Part shown: positions 33,681 to 42,925 of the stretch, piece after piece
How positions within the stretch are numbered: position 1 is the stretch's first letter
Layout of the letters: every line of letters begins with the position of its first letter
Position numbers and translations under genes: made by a program
Assembly (NCBI RefSeq): GCF_025244665.1
Contig: NZ_CP104205.1
Coordinates: 2,601,001-2,665,000 of the forward strand
Direction of reading: 5' to 3'
DNA: 64,000 bases
From: Maribacter litopenaei
GTDB lineage: Bacteria; Bacteroidota; Bacteroidia; Flavobacteriales; Flavobacteriaceae
The notes under the pieces: generated by a model
The model's database searches: none
Seen by the model: only the letters and a program-made list of their open reading frames with translations
Told to the model about the DNA's origin: nothing

Positions 33681-34196
33681 ATGAAAAAATTAATTACAAT
33701 GCTGTGTTTAACTGGCGGGATTTACTTGGTAAATGCCCAGGATAACCTAACACAAAACACGATTCAAGGTATATTAAAAGGTAATCAAGATCAGGTAATT
33801 CAACTGGCCGAAGCTTTTTCTGAAGAACAATATGACTGGAGACCCATGGAAGGGGTAAACTCAGTAGCGGAAGCGTTGCTTCACGTAGCCGGATCCAACT
33901 ATTTCATAGGGTCTAAAATGGGTTTTGCCCCACCGGAAGATGTAGATGTAATGGGATTGACAAAAATAACGGGTAAGGACAATATCATTACCGCCCTAAA
34001 AAAATCGAATGCCTGGGTATTGGACAAAGTGGGTGAAGTAGAAAGCGGTGAATTGGGAAGTGAAGTCGATTTTGGCTTTATGAAAATGAACAAGTTAGGA
34101 GGCCTTTTGATAATCATGGAACACAATGGTGAACATAAAGGCCAGTTAATAGCCTATGCAAGATCTAATAATGTTGTGCCACCGTGGAGTGAATAA
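33681..34196 (+). CDS. Exported DinB-family protein
   Basis: 171 residues with a signal peptide (ITMLCLTGGIYLVNAQ), so an exported member of the DinB/YfiT four-helix metal-binding family. The possible metal-ligand histidines are in EALLHVAGSNYF and EHNGEHKGQLIAYAR. Family members include thiol-dependent transferases, but the exported flavobacterial ones have no known reaction. It is followed by a strong terminator at 34219. A 9-bp hairpin with little T run (33630-33657) lies 24 bases upstream. Confidence 0.85.
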   Translation: MKKLITMLCLTGGIYLVNAQDNLTQNTIQGILKGNQDQVIQLAEAFSEEQYDWRPMEGVNSVAEALLHVAGSNYFIGSKMGFAPPEDVDVMGLTKITGKDNIITALKKSNAWVLDKVGEVESGELGSEVDFGFMKMNKLGGLLIIMEHNGEHKGQLIAYARSNNVVPPWSE

Positions 34197-34218
34197 CCCA
34201 TTATGACACACAAATACT

Positions 34219-34243
34219 AAAGCGCCGGAAGGCGCTTTTTTTA
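34219..34243 (+). terminator. Terminator after the DinB-family gene
   Basis: AAAGCGCC-GGAA-GGCGCTTTTTTT, 22 bases after the stop. It contains an undamaged CCGGA site. Confidence 0.9.
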
Positions 34244-34336
34244 TGTAAAAAACCTCAGGTTGAACAATTTATATGTAAATTTAACGTTAATTAATTGTAA
34301 ATTAAATGTTTTGTGACAAATTTTCAGTTACCAATC

Positions 34337-34465
34337 ATGCATACAATTAAAAAAAATCGGACAATATTGCTTCATATTAAATGTCTGCACATCTATTACT
34401 GGAGTAGACTCAAAGGATATGCTAAAAAATATAGAGTCAGCTACTATAGGATACTTACATTATAA
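34337..34465 (+). CDS. Possible 42-residue basic small protein
   Basis: ATG 34337 to TAA 34463-34465 encodes 42 residues rich in Lys, Arg, His and Tyr (MHTIKKNRTILLHIKC..., RLKGYAKKYRVSYYRI). There is no clear ribosome-binding site and no family I recognise. It is the only open frame in the 275-base gap between the DinB gene and rsmG. It could equally be chance. Confidence 0.25.
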   Translation: MHTIKKNRTILLHIKCLHIYYWSRLKGYAKKYRVSYYRILTL

Positions 34466-34471
34466 GTAGAA

Positions 34472-35107
34472 TTACCCCTTAAATTTTAAGGGTAGATATA
34501 CTACCTTTTTAGTTTCAAAAAAATCCTCGTCAAAATATCTGGTTAGGTCAAAAATTTCTGCATTTCTATACGTCTCCAATTCATCACTTAAATCCCCTCC
34601 TTTTAAATATAAAATTCCATTTTTTCTTTCGTGCAAGTACTCCTTTTTAATTTTTCCCTTTACCCAATGAACAAATGTAGGCATCGCCGCAACGGCCCTA
34701 CTGACAATAAAATCAAATTGTTTTGGTACCTCCTCCACTCTTGAATTTATGGTTTGTACATTATTTAGGCCTAAACCCTCCACTACCTCATTTACCACTT
34801 TAATTTTTTTTCCAATGGAATCCACTAGGGTAAATTGTACTTCAGGAAATAAAATGGCAAGGGGAATGCCCGGAAATCCGCCACCCGTGCCCACATCCAA
34901 AATTTCCGACCCTAAATTGAAAACCTGCACTTTGGCAATGCCTAATGAATGCAACACATGTCTCAAATAAAGTTCATCAATATCTTTCCTAGAAACTACG
35001 TTGATTTTTTGGTTCCAATCTTTATACAATTCTTCCAAAAGAACAATTTGATTTTGTTGTACCTCCGATAAATTGGGAAAATATTTGAAAATGGTTTCGG
35101 CAGTCAT
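34472..35107 (-). CDS. rsmG: 16S rRNA (guanine527-N7)-methyltransferase RsmG
   Basis: Methylates G527 of 16S rRNA using SAM. 211 residues from the Met at 35107 (TAETIFKYFPNLSEVQ); the more upstream start at 35146 adds only an unlikely AT-rich extension. Rossmann-type motif ILDVGTGGGFPGIPLAILFP, then VTLVDS-like QFTLVDSIGKKIKVV and the FDFIVSRAVAAMP block. Normal length, intact frame. The gene stands alone, divergent from the fatty acid desaturase. Confidence 0.94.
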   Translation of the reverse strand: MTAETIFKYFPNLSEVQQNQIVLLEELYKDWNQKINVVSRKDIDELYLRHVLHSLGIAKVQVFNLGSEILDVGTGGGFPGIPLAILFPEVQFTLVDSIGKKIKVVNEVVEGLGLNNVQTINSRVEEVPKQFDFIVSRAVAAMPTFVHWVKGKIKKEYLHERKNGILYLKGGDLSDELETYRNAEIFDLTRYFDEDFFETKKVVYLPLKFKG

Positions 35108-35222
35108 CCTTATATTTGTATAATTATATATTTTTATTTTTTGCAAAGATTTCCATTTTAATCAACCTATCAAACTATTAGGATGTCATTTGCGTTATAA
35201 TTAGAAACAAAGATTACTGGTT

Positions 35223-36323
35223 ATGGAAAACAAAACCATTAGATTCCCCCGAAAAGATTCAACCCAATTTTTCAAAACCCTTAACGCAAGGGTAAACGAT
35301 TATTTTAAGAACAATGAAATAAAGAAAACAGGTAACTGGAAACTTCATTTGAAGACGATAGTGATGTTCACTTTGTTCTTGGCTCCCTATTTCCTGATTT
35401 TAACATTGGGACTGCCAAATTGGGCCAATATTCTGCTGACCATTGTTATGGGGGTTGGAATGGCCGGAGTTGGTATGAACGTAATGCACGATGGCAACCA
35501 TGGGTCTTACTCCAATAAAAAATGGGTAAATAAAATTATGGGCAGCAGTATATACATTCTTGCTGGAAATGTATACAATTGGCAAGTACAGCATAATGTT
35601 TTACACCACACCTACACCAATATCCACGAACATGATGAGGATATGGAAGCAGGCAGGATTTTACGTTTTTCCAAGCATGCCCAATGGAAGAGATACCACA
35701 AATTCCAACATTACTATTCAATTTTCCTTTATGGACTATTAACATTTAACTGGGCCATTACTACTGATTTTCTTCAGATGTACAGATATATGAAGCGGAA
35801 ACTCTCTTATGGAAAACTTCCAAGTGCTACCATTAACTGGAGCACCTTGATTATTACCAAAATGCTCTATGTAACCATTTGGATCGTATTACCCATGTTG
35901 ATTTTGGACATCGCATGGTGGAAAATCCTTATAGGCTTTTTCTTAATGCATTATGTGGCCGGGGTAATCTTGAGCGTGGTATTCCAATTGGCACATATCG
36001 TAGACCATGCAGAGACCCCACTTCCGGATGAAAGTGGCACAATGAAAAATACATGGGCCATTCACCAATTATTTACCACTGTTAATTTTAGCACTAAAAA
36101 TAGAATTGTAAATTGGTTTACAGGGGGCTTAAATCATCAGGTAGAACACCATATATTCCCCAACATCAGTCACATCCATTACACAAAAATTTCAAAAATT
36201 GTGAAACAGACTGCGAAAGAATTTAATTTGCCATATCACGAATATAAAACTACTAGAAAAGCTATAATTTCGCACTTCAAACATTTAAAGGAGTTAGGCA
36301 AACAGCCTACTTTACAGTACTAG
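35223..36323 (+). CDS. Membrane fatty acid desaturase
   Basis: 366 residues, membrane-bound diiron desaturase. The three histidine boxes are clear: HDGNH (in MHDGNHGSYS), HNVLHH (in QHNVLHHTYTN) and QVEHH (in NHQVEHHIFPNISH), plus HxxxD-type HIVDHAE. Four hydrophobic stretches include MFTLFLAPYFLILTL and ILLTIVMGVGMAGVG. It introduces a double bond into fatty acyl chains, with regiospecificity that cannot be read from sequence by eye; the QVEHH third box is the type seen in front-end and acyl-lipid desaturases. It lies 13 bases before the aminotransferase. Confidence 0.92.
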   Translation: MENKTIRFPRKDSTQFFKTLNARVNDYFKNNEIKKTGNWKLHLKTIVMFTLFLAPYFLILTLGLPNWANILLTIVMGVGMAGVGMNVMHDGNHGSYSNKKWVNKIMGSSIYILAGNVYNWQVQHNVLHHTYTNIHEHDEDMEAGRILRFSKHAQWKRYHKFQHYYSIFLYGLLTFNWAITTDFLQMYRYMKRKLSYGKLPSATINWSTLIITKMLYVTIWIVLPMLILDIAWWKILIGFFLMHYVAGVILSVVFQLAHIVDHAETPLPDESGTMKNTWAIHQLFTTVNFSTKNRIVNWFTGGLNHQVEHHIFPNISHIHYTKISKIVKQTAKEFNLPYHEYKTTRKAIISHFKHLKELGKQPTLQY

Positions 36324-36336
36324 TAATTTTTTTGAT

Positions 36337-37526
36337 ATGAACAATCAACTTTCGGACAGGATAAACAGTCTTACTCCTTCCGCTACACTAGAAATGGCCG
36401 CTAAAGCCCGTGAACTAAAAAATGCAGGCAAGGACATTATTGGTTTAAGTTTGGGTGAACCGGACTTTAACACACCTGATTATATTAAGGAGGCCGCCAT
36501 CAAGGCCATCAATGAGGACTATAATGCCTATACCCCTGTAGATGGTTACGCCGAACTTAAAAATGCCATCATCACAAAATTTAAGAGGGATAATAATCTT
36601 ACTTACGAACCTTCTCAAATCGTAGTTTCTACTGGAGCAAAGCAATCCTTATACAATGTGGCCCAAGCTATGATTAATGAGGGCGATGAAGTTATTTTAC
36701 CTTGTCCATACTGGGTTAGCTATGCGGATATAGTTCAATTAGCCGATGGAGTCCCAGTTGAAGTCCCTACAAGCTTGGAGAACGACTTTAAAATGACTGC
36801 CGAAGAGCTTGAGGCAGCTATTACGCCAAAAACAAAAATGTTATGGTACAGCTCTCCTTGTAATCCTAGCGGTTCTATTTATAGCAAGGATGAATTAAGG
36901 GCTCCGGCAGATGTACTTCAAAAATATCCGCAAATTATTGTGGTTAGTGATGAAATATATGAACACATTAATTACGGCGTTACAAAGCATGCCTCCATGG
37001 CAGAATTCGACGACATGTTTGACCGTACGGTTACCGTGAATGGAGTGGCAAAAGCATTTGCCATGACAGGATGGAGAATTGGATACATAGGTGCTCCAAC
37101 CTACATTGCCGGAGCGTGTAACAAATTGCAGGGGCAGGTTACTAGTGGAGCAAACTGTATTGCCCGGAGAGCGGTAATTACGGCGTTGGAAGAATCACCT
37201 GATCGTATTCAATATATGGTGGATGAATTCAAAAAACGAAGAAAGTTGATTTTGGACTTACTGAATGATATTCCCGGTTTTAAATGTAATGAACCAGAAG
37301 GAGCTTTTTATGTATATCCTGATGTCACGGCATATTTCGGGAAAACTTTGAATGGTACAAAAATCAATAATGCTTCCGACTTTGCAATGTACTTATTGGA
37401 ACATGCAAACGTAGCCACCGTTACGGGTGATGCCTTTGGTAATGGTAATTGTATTCGGATTTCATATGCTGCTTCTGTAAAGGAAATAGAGGAAGCTATT
37501 GCGGAATTAAAAAATCCCTTTCATAA
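36337..37526 (+). CDS. Pyridoxal-phosphate aminotransferase (aspartate type)
   Basis: Class I/II aminotransferase, 396 residues, aspartate aminotransferase of the Igamma/Ib kind. Blocks: LSLGEPDFNTPDYIKEAA, VVSTGAKQSLYN, PCPYWVSYADI, SSPCNPSGSIYS, VVSDEIYEHINYG, and the PLP lysine in GVAKAFAMTGWRIGYIGAP. The apparent ORF runs to 37584 through the terminator, but the natural end is 37526: GCGGA at 37501-37505 is probably GCCGGA, and adding the base gives EEAIAGIKKSLS and a stop. That yields exactly 397 codons. Converts oxaloacetate/glutamate to aspartate/2-oxoglutarate; substrate breadth unknown. Confidence 0.9.
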
Positions 37527-37545
37527 GGTTTTAATTAAGTTACAT

Positions 37546-37578
37546 AAAAGGCCCACAATATTAATTGTGGGCCTTTTT
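37546..37578. terminator. Bidirectional terminator between the aminotransferase and trkH
   Basis: AAAAGGCCCACAAT-ATTA-ATTGTGGGCCTTTTT, 20 bases after the repaired aminotransferase stop and 27 before the converging trkH end. Its position supports the earlier stop. Confidence 0.92.
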
Positions 37579-37604
37579 GTTTAGTATCACTCATCTTAAG
37601 ATAA

Positions 37605-39098
37605 CTATGTACTCCTCCGGAAATAAGGGTTCAAGAGTATAAGAACGGTAAATAATTCCAGCCTACCGGCCAGCATTAAAAACCCACACCACCATTTTGC
37701 CAATGCGGGCAATCCATTAAAGTTGCTTACGGGGTTCAAACTACCCAAAGCAGGTCCTACATTACCCAAGGATGAAGCTGCACCGCCAACTGCCGATTCA
37801 AAATCCGGACCCAACATTCCCAACACCAAAGCCCCGATAATAAAAAGCAACATATAAAGAACAAAGAAGCCAATAATATTGTAAACTATTTTCTCCTTCA
37901 CCGTTTTGTCGTTATATCTTACAGGTATAATGGCATTGCTGTGAAGGGTTCTTTTGAACTCCAAAAGCCCATTCTTGATAATCAAAAGATGTCTCATAAT
38001 CTTAATACCACCGGATGTGGAACCCGCAGATCCTCCCATAAAAAACAACCCAAAAAAGAACACCGTTAAAAAGGGAGTCCATTGTGTAAAGTCAGCACTA
38101 ATGAATCCCGTGGTGGTAATCACGGAAATAACTTGGAACAGGGCATGTCTAATGGAACTTTCAGCTTTTCCAAGCACCATTGGATAACCCGGGGTTTCAT
38201 CCGTGATATTGGCCTGAAAATAAATAACGCCCGCAACAACTACCGAAAATATAAGAATTGCAAGCGCATAATATTTCCACTCTTCGTCCTTAAGAATACG
38301 CTGAATTTTACCCTTGAAAGCGAAATAGCTCATTACAAAATTGCTACCTGCCAAAAACATAAATAATATGACGATATACTGAATCAATGGTTGATCATTC
38401 CAATAAGCCATACTGGCATTCTTCGTGGAAAATCCGCCCGTGGATAATGTTGCTAAAGCATGGTTTATTGCATCAAAAAAGGACATACCAGCCAACTTTA
38501 AAAGAATAGTTTCAGCAATGGTATAACCCAAATATATTAACCACAACCTTTTCGCCGTATCCGTGATCCGCGGGTGCAATTTGTCTGCACTAGGATCAGG
38601 TGCTTCCGCAGAAAACAACTGCATTCCGCCTATACCTAAAAGAGGTAAAATTGCAATGGCCAAAACAATGATTCCCATTCCCCCAATCCAATGCGTTAAA
38701 CTACGCCAAAATAGAATTCCCTCAGGCATCGACTCTATATCGTCCATAATGGAAGCACCTGTGGTGGTATAACCGGAAACTGTTTCAAAAAAAGCATTGG
38801 TGATATCCGGTACGGCTCCTGAAAAAATATAGGGAAGGATCCTAGAAATTGACATTACCAACCAGCCAAATGTAACTATGATATATCCTTCCTTTTGCTT
38901 GACCTCCTTCCGGTGCCCCCTAGTGTAATACATGGCAAAAACTCCCGCAAACATAGTGGCTACCGATGCCAAAGTTATACTCAAGGTTGCCCCATCCTCA
39001 TAAATACCGCTCACCAAAGCGGCCAATAACATGAAGCCTCCATTGCAAAGTAGCAACAGCCCCATCAAATGAAAGATGATTCTGGAATTCAAGCGCAT
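37605..39098 (-). CDS. trkH: Potassium uptake protein TrkH family
   Basis: K+ channel-like subunit of the Trk system, 497 residues, ten or so membrane helices. Four pore loops of the TrkH/KtrB type are visible, with filter-like sequences TVSGYTTTGAS, LATLSTGGFST, ISVITTTGFIS and SLGNVGPALGS, each with a central glycine. GSAGSTSGGIKIMRHLLIIK is a family block. It lies 1 base from trkA on the same strand; TrkA, a cytoplasmic NAD(H)-binding ring, gates it. The frame is intact. Confidence 0.94.
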   Translation of the reverse strand: MRLNSRIIFHLMGLLLLCNGGFMLLAALVSGIYEDGATLSITLASVATMFAGVFAMYYTRGHRKEVKQKEGYIIVTFGWLVMSISRILPYIFSGAVPDITNAFFETVSGYTTTGASIMDDIESMPEGILFWRSLTHWIGGMGIIVLAIAILPLLGIGGMQLFSAEAPDPSADKLHPRITDTAKRLWLIYLGYTIAETILLKLAGMSFFDAINHALATLSTGGFSTKNASMAYWNDQPLIQYIVILFMFLAGSNFVMSYFAFKGKIQRILKDEEWKYYALAILIFSVVVAGVIYFQANITDETPGYPMVLGKAESSIRHALFQVISVITTTGFISADFTQWTPFLTVFFFGLFFMGGSAGSTSGGIKIMRHLLIIKNGLLEFKRTLHSNAIIPVRYNDKTVKEKIVYNIIGFFVLYMLLFIIGALVLGMLGPDFESAVGGAASSLGNVGPALGSLNPVSNFNGLPALAKWWCGFLMLAGRLELFTVLILLNPYFRRST

Positions 39099-39099
39099 G

Positions 39100-40446
39100 T
39101 TAAAGGAACATTCGTTCTATTTTTGGGATCTGTTCCGGATGGCAACAAACAACTACCCTATCTCCTGCCTTAATGGTAAAGCCACCCAAGGCAATGATTC
39201 CTTCGCCATCCCTAACGACTCCACCAATAGTAGCATCCTTTGGAAAGTTCAATTCCCGAATAGTCGATCCCGTTACTTTGGAGTCTCTTTTTACGATAAA
39301 CTCCAAAATTTCCGCATTTAGGTTATTCAAACGCATTAAGGCAACTACCTCCCCTTTTCTTATGTGACGGAAAATATTATTGGCCGCCAAAAGCTTTTTG
39401 TTGATCAATGTATCAATACCAATAGAATGGGACAATTGAAAATAATCCATGTTCTCCACCAAAGCAATTGTCTTTTTAATATGTTTTGACTTGGCCACCA
39501 AACAGGACATGATGTTGGTTTCAGAATTTCCAGTTACCGCAATAAAGGCATCCATTGATTCTAAACTTTCTTCATCCAACAGCTCCACATTTCGGCCATC
39601 TCCGTTGATAACCAGTGCATTGGGAAGATCATCTGCCAAATCAAAGGCCTTCTCCTTATTTTTTTCTATCAATTTTACGTTAAACCGTTTAGAACACAGG
39701 TCACGGGCAGTTTTAAACCCAACCTTGCTACCACCAAGAATCATAACGTTTTTGATGTCCTCTTTCTTTTTACCAGTGAGCTTGTAAAGTTCATCTACAC
39801 CTTCTTTGACGGTAATAAAATAGACTTGATCCCCTTCCTTGAAATAAGTATCACCACGTGGTATTACGGTATATTGCGTTCCCAATCTTTGAAGTGCAAT
39901 GGGCATAAAATGTAACTACGGAAAAACATTGGCCGCTTCTTTTACCATTTTTCCAACAAACGGTGCAGATTTAGGTAGAGACACCCCGACCATAATTAGC
40001 TCACCTTCCTCAAATTCGTAGGTGTCGTTAAAAGCAGATTTATTGAGTAGTAATTGAATCTCCGTGGCGGCTAGTTCTTCGGGGGAAATAAGTTCATCAA
40101 TGCCCAATTCGGAAATTTCAATAACTCCTTATTATCTACAAATTCCGTATTGGAAATTCGGCAATCGTTCTTTTACATCCCAATTGTTTAGCCAACATAC
40201 ACAACGTCAAATTGGTAGTTTCCGAAGAAGTAACCCCGATAACAAGATCAGAATCCTGAACCGAAGCATCCTTTAGAATAGAAATGGATGTGGCGTCTCC
40301 CCTTAGCACCCTTATATCCAAGTGGTTGTCAGCATACGCCAAACTTTCCTTATCGGTATCAATCAACGTAATATTCGGGATTCGTACGAGAGTAGTTTCG
40401 CCAAATGAAAGCCAACCTCACCAGCTCCAGCAATTATTATTTTCAT
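39100..40446 (-). CDS. trkA: Trk potassium uptake regulator TrkA (four breaks)
   Basis: Cytoplasmic gating subunit with two RCK (TrkA-N) plus two TrkA-C domains. First Rossmann motif MKIIIAGAGEVGFHLAKLL, LIDTDKE and RVLRGDATS; second VMILGGSKVGFKTARDL and VINGDGRNVELLDEES. The frame is open in four pieces. Breaks: 40375-40380 (TCGGGA for TCCGGGA), 40158-40161 (TTCGGC for TTCCGGC), 40125 (one C missing on the plus strand, not CCGGA) and a TAG at 39917-39922 from CCGTA for CCGGA (restores NVFPELHFMPIAL). Three added bases make 1350, exactly 449 residues, the standard length. Co-directional with trkH. Confidence 0.93.
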
Positions 40447-40675
40447 TTAAAATCTTAAGCTAGCTTCACTGGAAACTACTAAATAATTCCAGATCCTGTC
40501 CCTAAGAGATCAGTAGCTACGTTTTACAAGTAAGTGTATTATGGGTACAAAATTACATAATTTTATGAGCTTTCAATTTATTTTCAAGCTTTTAAGAGGG
40601 ATTTAATCGATTAATGAATTTGACAAAAATTCAAAGAACCTTCGTCTATATTGTATCTTCGCAAAAAAATTGAGA

Positions 40676-41409
40676 ATGCCAAAAAAAGTCACTCCTTATA
40701 AAGACTCCAACTTGGGGAAAAAAGAGCAGGTTACCCAAATGTTCGACAATATTTCCAATGATTACGATGGGTTAAATCGAGTAATCTCCTTTGGTATTGA
40801 CATTCAATGGAGGAAGAAGGTTGTCGCTATTTTAAAAGAAGAGTCTCCAAATTCTATATTGGACATTGCAACGGGCACTGGGGATCTAGCGATTGCCATG
40901 GTAAAAACGGGTGCGAAAAAAATTGTAGGATTGGACATTTCCCCGGGAATGTTAGCTGTGGGCGAAAAAAAAATCAAAGAAAAAAACTTGTCACCAGTTA
41001 TTGACTTGGTGGTTGGCGATAGTGAAAACCTATCATTTGAAACAGGTACATTTGATGCCGTTACTGTTTCGTTTGGGGTACGAAATTTCGAAAATCTAGA
41101 AAAAGGCCTTAGTGAAATACTCCGTGTTCTAAGACCTGGAGGCACATTGATAATTCGGAAACTTCCGTACCCACAAAAACTCCCTATAAGCAGGGTTACA
41201 ATTTCTACACTAAAAATATACTCCCACTCATCGGAAAATTATTTTCAAAGGACAATTCCGCATATGGCTACCTAAGTGAATCTGCCGCCGTATTTCCCCA
41301 TGGAGAAAACTTCAACAATATTTTACGGGAAATCGGGTTTATAGATGTAACGAACAAGCCTCAAACTTTTGGTGTCGCTTCTATCTATGTCGCCAAAAAA
41401 CAAGGGTAG
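40676..41409 (+). CDS. ubiE: Menaquinone/ubiquinone C-methyltransferase UbiE/MenG
   Basis: Methylates demethylmenaquinone in the last step of menaquinone synthesis, the quinone expected in Bacteroidota. 244 residues from the ATG at 40676. Motifs: [23 protein letters not shown]-binding [30 protein letters not shown] break at 41155-41159 (TCGGA) truncates it; adding one base gives an [18 protein letters not shown] block and the rest through [20 protein letters not shown] sequence to VAKKQG. The repaired base could be CCGGAA (Pro-Glu) or CTGGAA (Leu-Glu, more common in homologues). porT follows 24 bases downstream. Confidence 0.92.
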
Positions 41410-41433
41410 TAAAAAGATTGACCTAATTACTAG

Positions 41434-42159
41434 ATGAAGAAATGGATTTTCACATGTTTGGCAGTGTTTATATTGACCCCAACCTTATTTGGCCAATTCA
41501 ATGAAAACCCTGTCCTGAACAAGGAGAATGAAGACAAGAAATTCCTAAACTGGGGCTATTTCTTAGGTTTGAATCAGTACGACTTTAAGTTTGAATACGA
41601 GAACGATTTGGGATTTGATGCCAACGGAAAGGACTTGACCAACGTACAAGTTGCTAAGTCATTAGGCTTTAATGTAGGGTTAATTGGAGAAATGAGAATC
41701 AACCAATTTCTTGATTTGAGATTGGAACCGGGACTTCATTATACCTCAAGGCTCTTGGGTTTTCCATCCCCATTATTAGAGGAAGATAGAGACATACTTA
41801 GGGAAGTAAAATCGACCTATATCAACTTCCCATTATTATTGAAGGTTAGCACAAAAAGATTGGGTAACTGGAAACCATTTTTAATAGGTGGTGGTTCTGC
41901 ATCCTTAAATTTAGGAAGCAACGAAGCTAGCCTGGACGATAACCTTTCCCGAACATTTAGAATGACCAAATGGGTCTATAATTATGAATTGGGTTTTGGA
42001 ATCGATTTCTATCCGGAGTACTTTAAATTTAGCCCTTCGATTAGAGGTGTTTTTGCACTGACAGATGAGCTTATAAGGGATAATGACCCAAATAGCCCAT
42101 GGACGGGCAATATAGATTCCATGAAATCCGAGAGGGATATTTATCAATTTTACTTTTGA
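41434..42159 (+). CDS. porT: PorT-family type IX secretion outer membrane protein
   Basis: 241 residues with a signal peptide (FTCLAVFILTPTLFG). The mature protein is an eight-strand-like outer-membrane barrel: FLNWGYFLGLNQYDFKFEYE, SLGFNVGLIGEMRINQFLDL, LEPGLHYTSR, YELGFGIDFYPEYFKFSPSI. The N-terminal KFLNWGYFLGLN pattern and the place after ubiE match PorT (SprT), required for type IX secretion and gliding. Frame intact. It ends 15 bases before the converging RNA methyltransferase. Confidence 0.88.
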   Translation: MKKWIFTCLAVFILTPTLFGQFNENPVLNKENEDKKFLNWGYFLGLNQYDFKFEYENDLGFDANGKDLTNVQVAKSLGFNVGLIGEMRINQFLDLRLEPGLHYTSRLLGFPSPLLEEDRDILREVKSTYINFPLLLKVSTKRLGNWKPFLIGGGSASLNLGSNEASLDDNLSRTFRMTKWVYNYELGFGIDFYPEYFKFSPSIRGVFALTDELIRDNDPNSPWTGNIDSMKSERDIYQFYF

Positions 42160-42174
42160 ATAGTTTAAGAAAAC

Positions 42175-42901
42175 CTAAACTCTCCTTTTTATTTCATTTA
42201 AAAAAATGGCAGTGGCTGTGGCCACGTTTAGACTTTCCGTCGATTTTCCTCCGAATTGGGGAATACTTATTTTATGAGCACAATGGTTTTGAATCCTTTC
42301 AGAGATACCATTTCCCTCATTTCCCAAAACCAAAATACCTTTTTCTCGGTAGCTCTATATAATGGATATTTTCACCATCCATAAAAGTGCCAAAAACTGG
42401 CAATCCGGTTGATTCCAAGAAATCTCCCAAATCCAAATAATGAATATCTACTCTTGCAATAGATCCCATGGTTGCCTGTAATACTTTTGGATTATAACAA
42501 TCCACCGTTTCCTTGGAACAGATTAGGGTTTCAATACCGAACCAGTCGCATAATCTTATAATAGTACCTAAATTTCCTGGGTCCTGCACGCTATCAAGGG
42601 CAACCATCCAACCGGCCGAATTTACCATGGAAATTGAATTTTTGTAAAAGACACCAAGAATACCGTTTGGATTTTTAAGGCTACTTAGCTGTTTCAGTTC
42701 TTTTATGGTAATTCTGTCAACTTCGTACATTCCTGAACCTTCCAATTCCTGACCTGTGGAGAATAGTTTGTACACCTTAAATCCAGACTCCAATAATTCC
42801 TCCACTGCCTTTTTTCCCTCCATTACAAAGAGGCCGTATTCATTTCGGTATTTTTTTTGCTGTAGGTTTTTTATAAGTTTCAATTCACTTTTTACAACCA
42901 T
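42175..42901 (-). CDS. TrmH/SpoU-family RNA 2'-O-methyltransferase
   Basis: SPOUT-class rRNA or tRNA ribose methyltransferase, 241 residues after repair. N-terminal substrate-binding domain (KSELKLIKNLQQKKYRNEYG, FVMEGKKAVEELLESGF), then the knot domain: ALDSVQDPGNLGTIIRLCDW, LQATMGSIARV, and, after the break, VLGNEGNGIS and SIPQFGGKSTESLNVATATA. The break is CCGAGA on the minus strand at 42344-42349 (CCGGA expected; restores IELPEKGILVLG). Only with the repair are all three SPOUT motifs present. The target nucleotide is unknown. Confidence 0.9.
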
Positions 42902-42911
42902 TCAAATGATG

Positions 42912-42919
42912 TATTTTTG
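42912..42919 (+). promoter_or_regulatory. -7 promoter element before the BamA-like gene
   Basis: TATTTTTG (TAnnTTTG) between the divergent RNA methyltransferase and the barrel gene, 6 bases before the chosen ATG. Confidence 0.35.
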
Positions 42920-42925
42920 GTTTCT

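Noticed and set aside
34250..34470. tRNA or riboswitch in the gap before rsmG
   Set aside because: No cloverleaf or conserved riboswitch core could be drawn; the sequence is plain AT-rich with one doubtful short ORF.
36337..37584. Aminotransferase ending at 37584 as the raw frame suggests
   Set aside because: The last 20 residues would be translated from a strong terminator hairpin, and one base restored in GC(C)GGA gives a normal C-terminus and a stop upstream of that hairpin.
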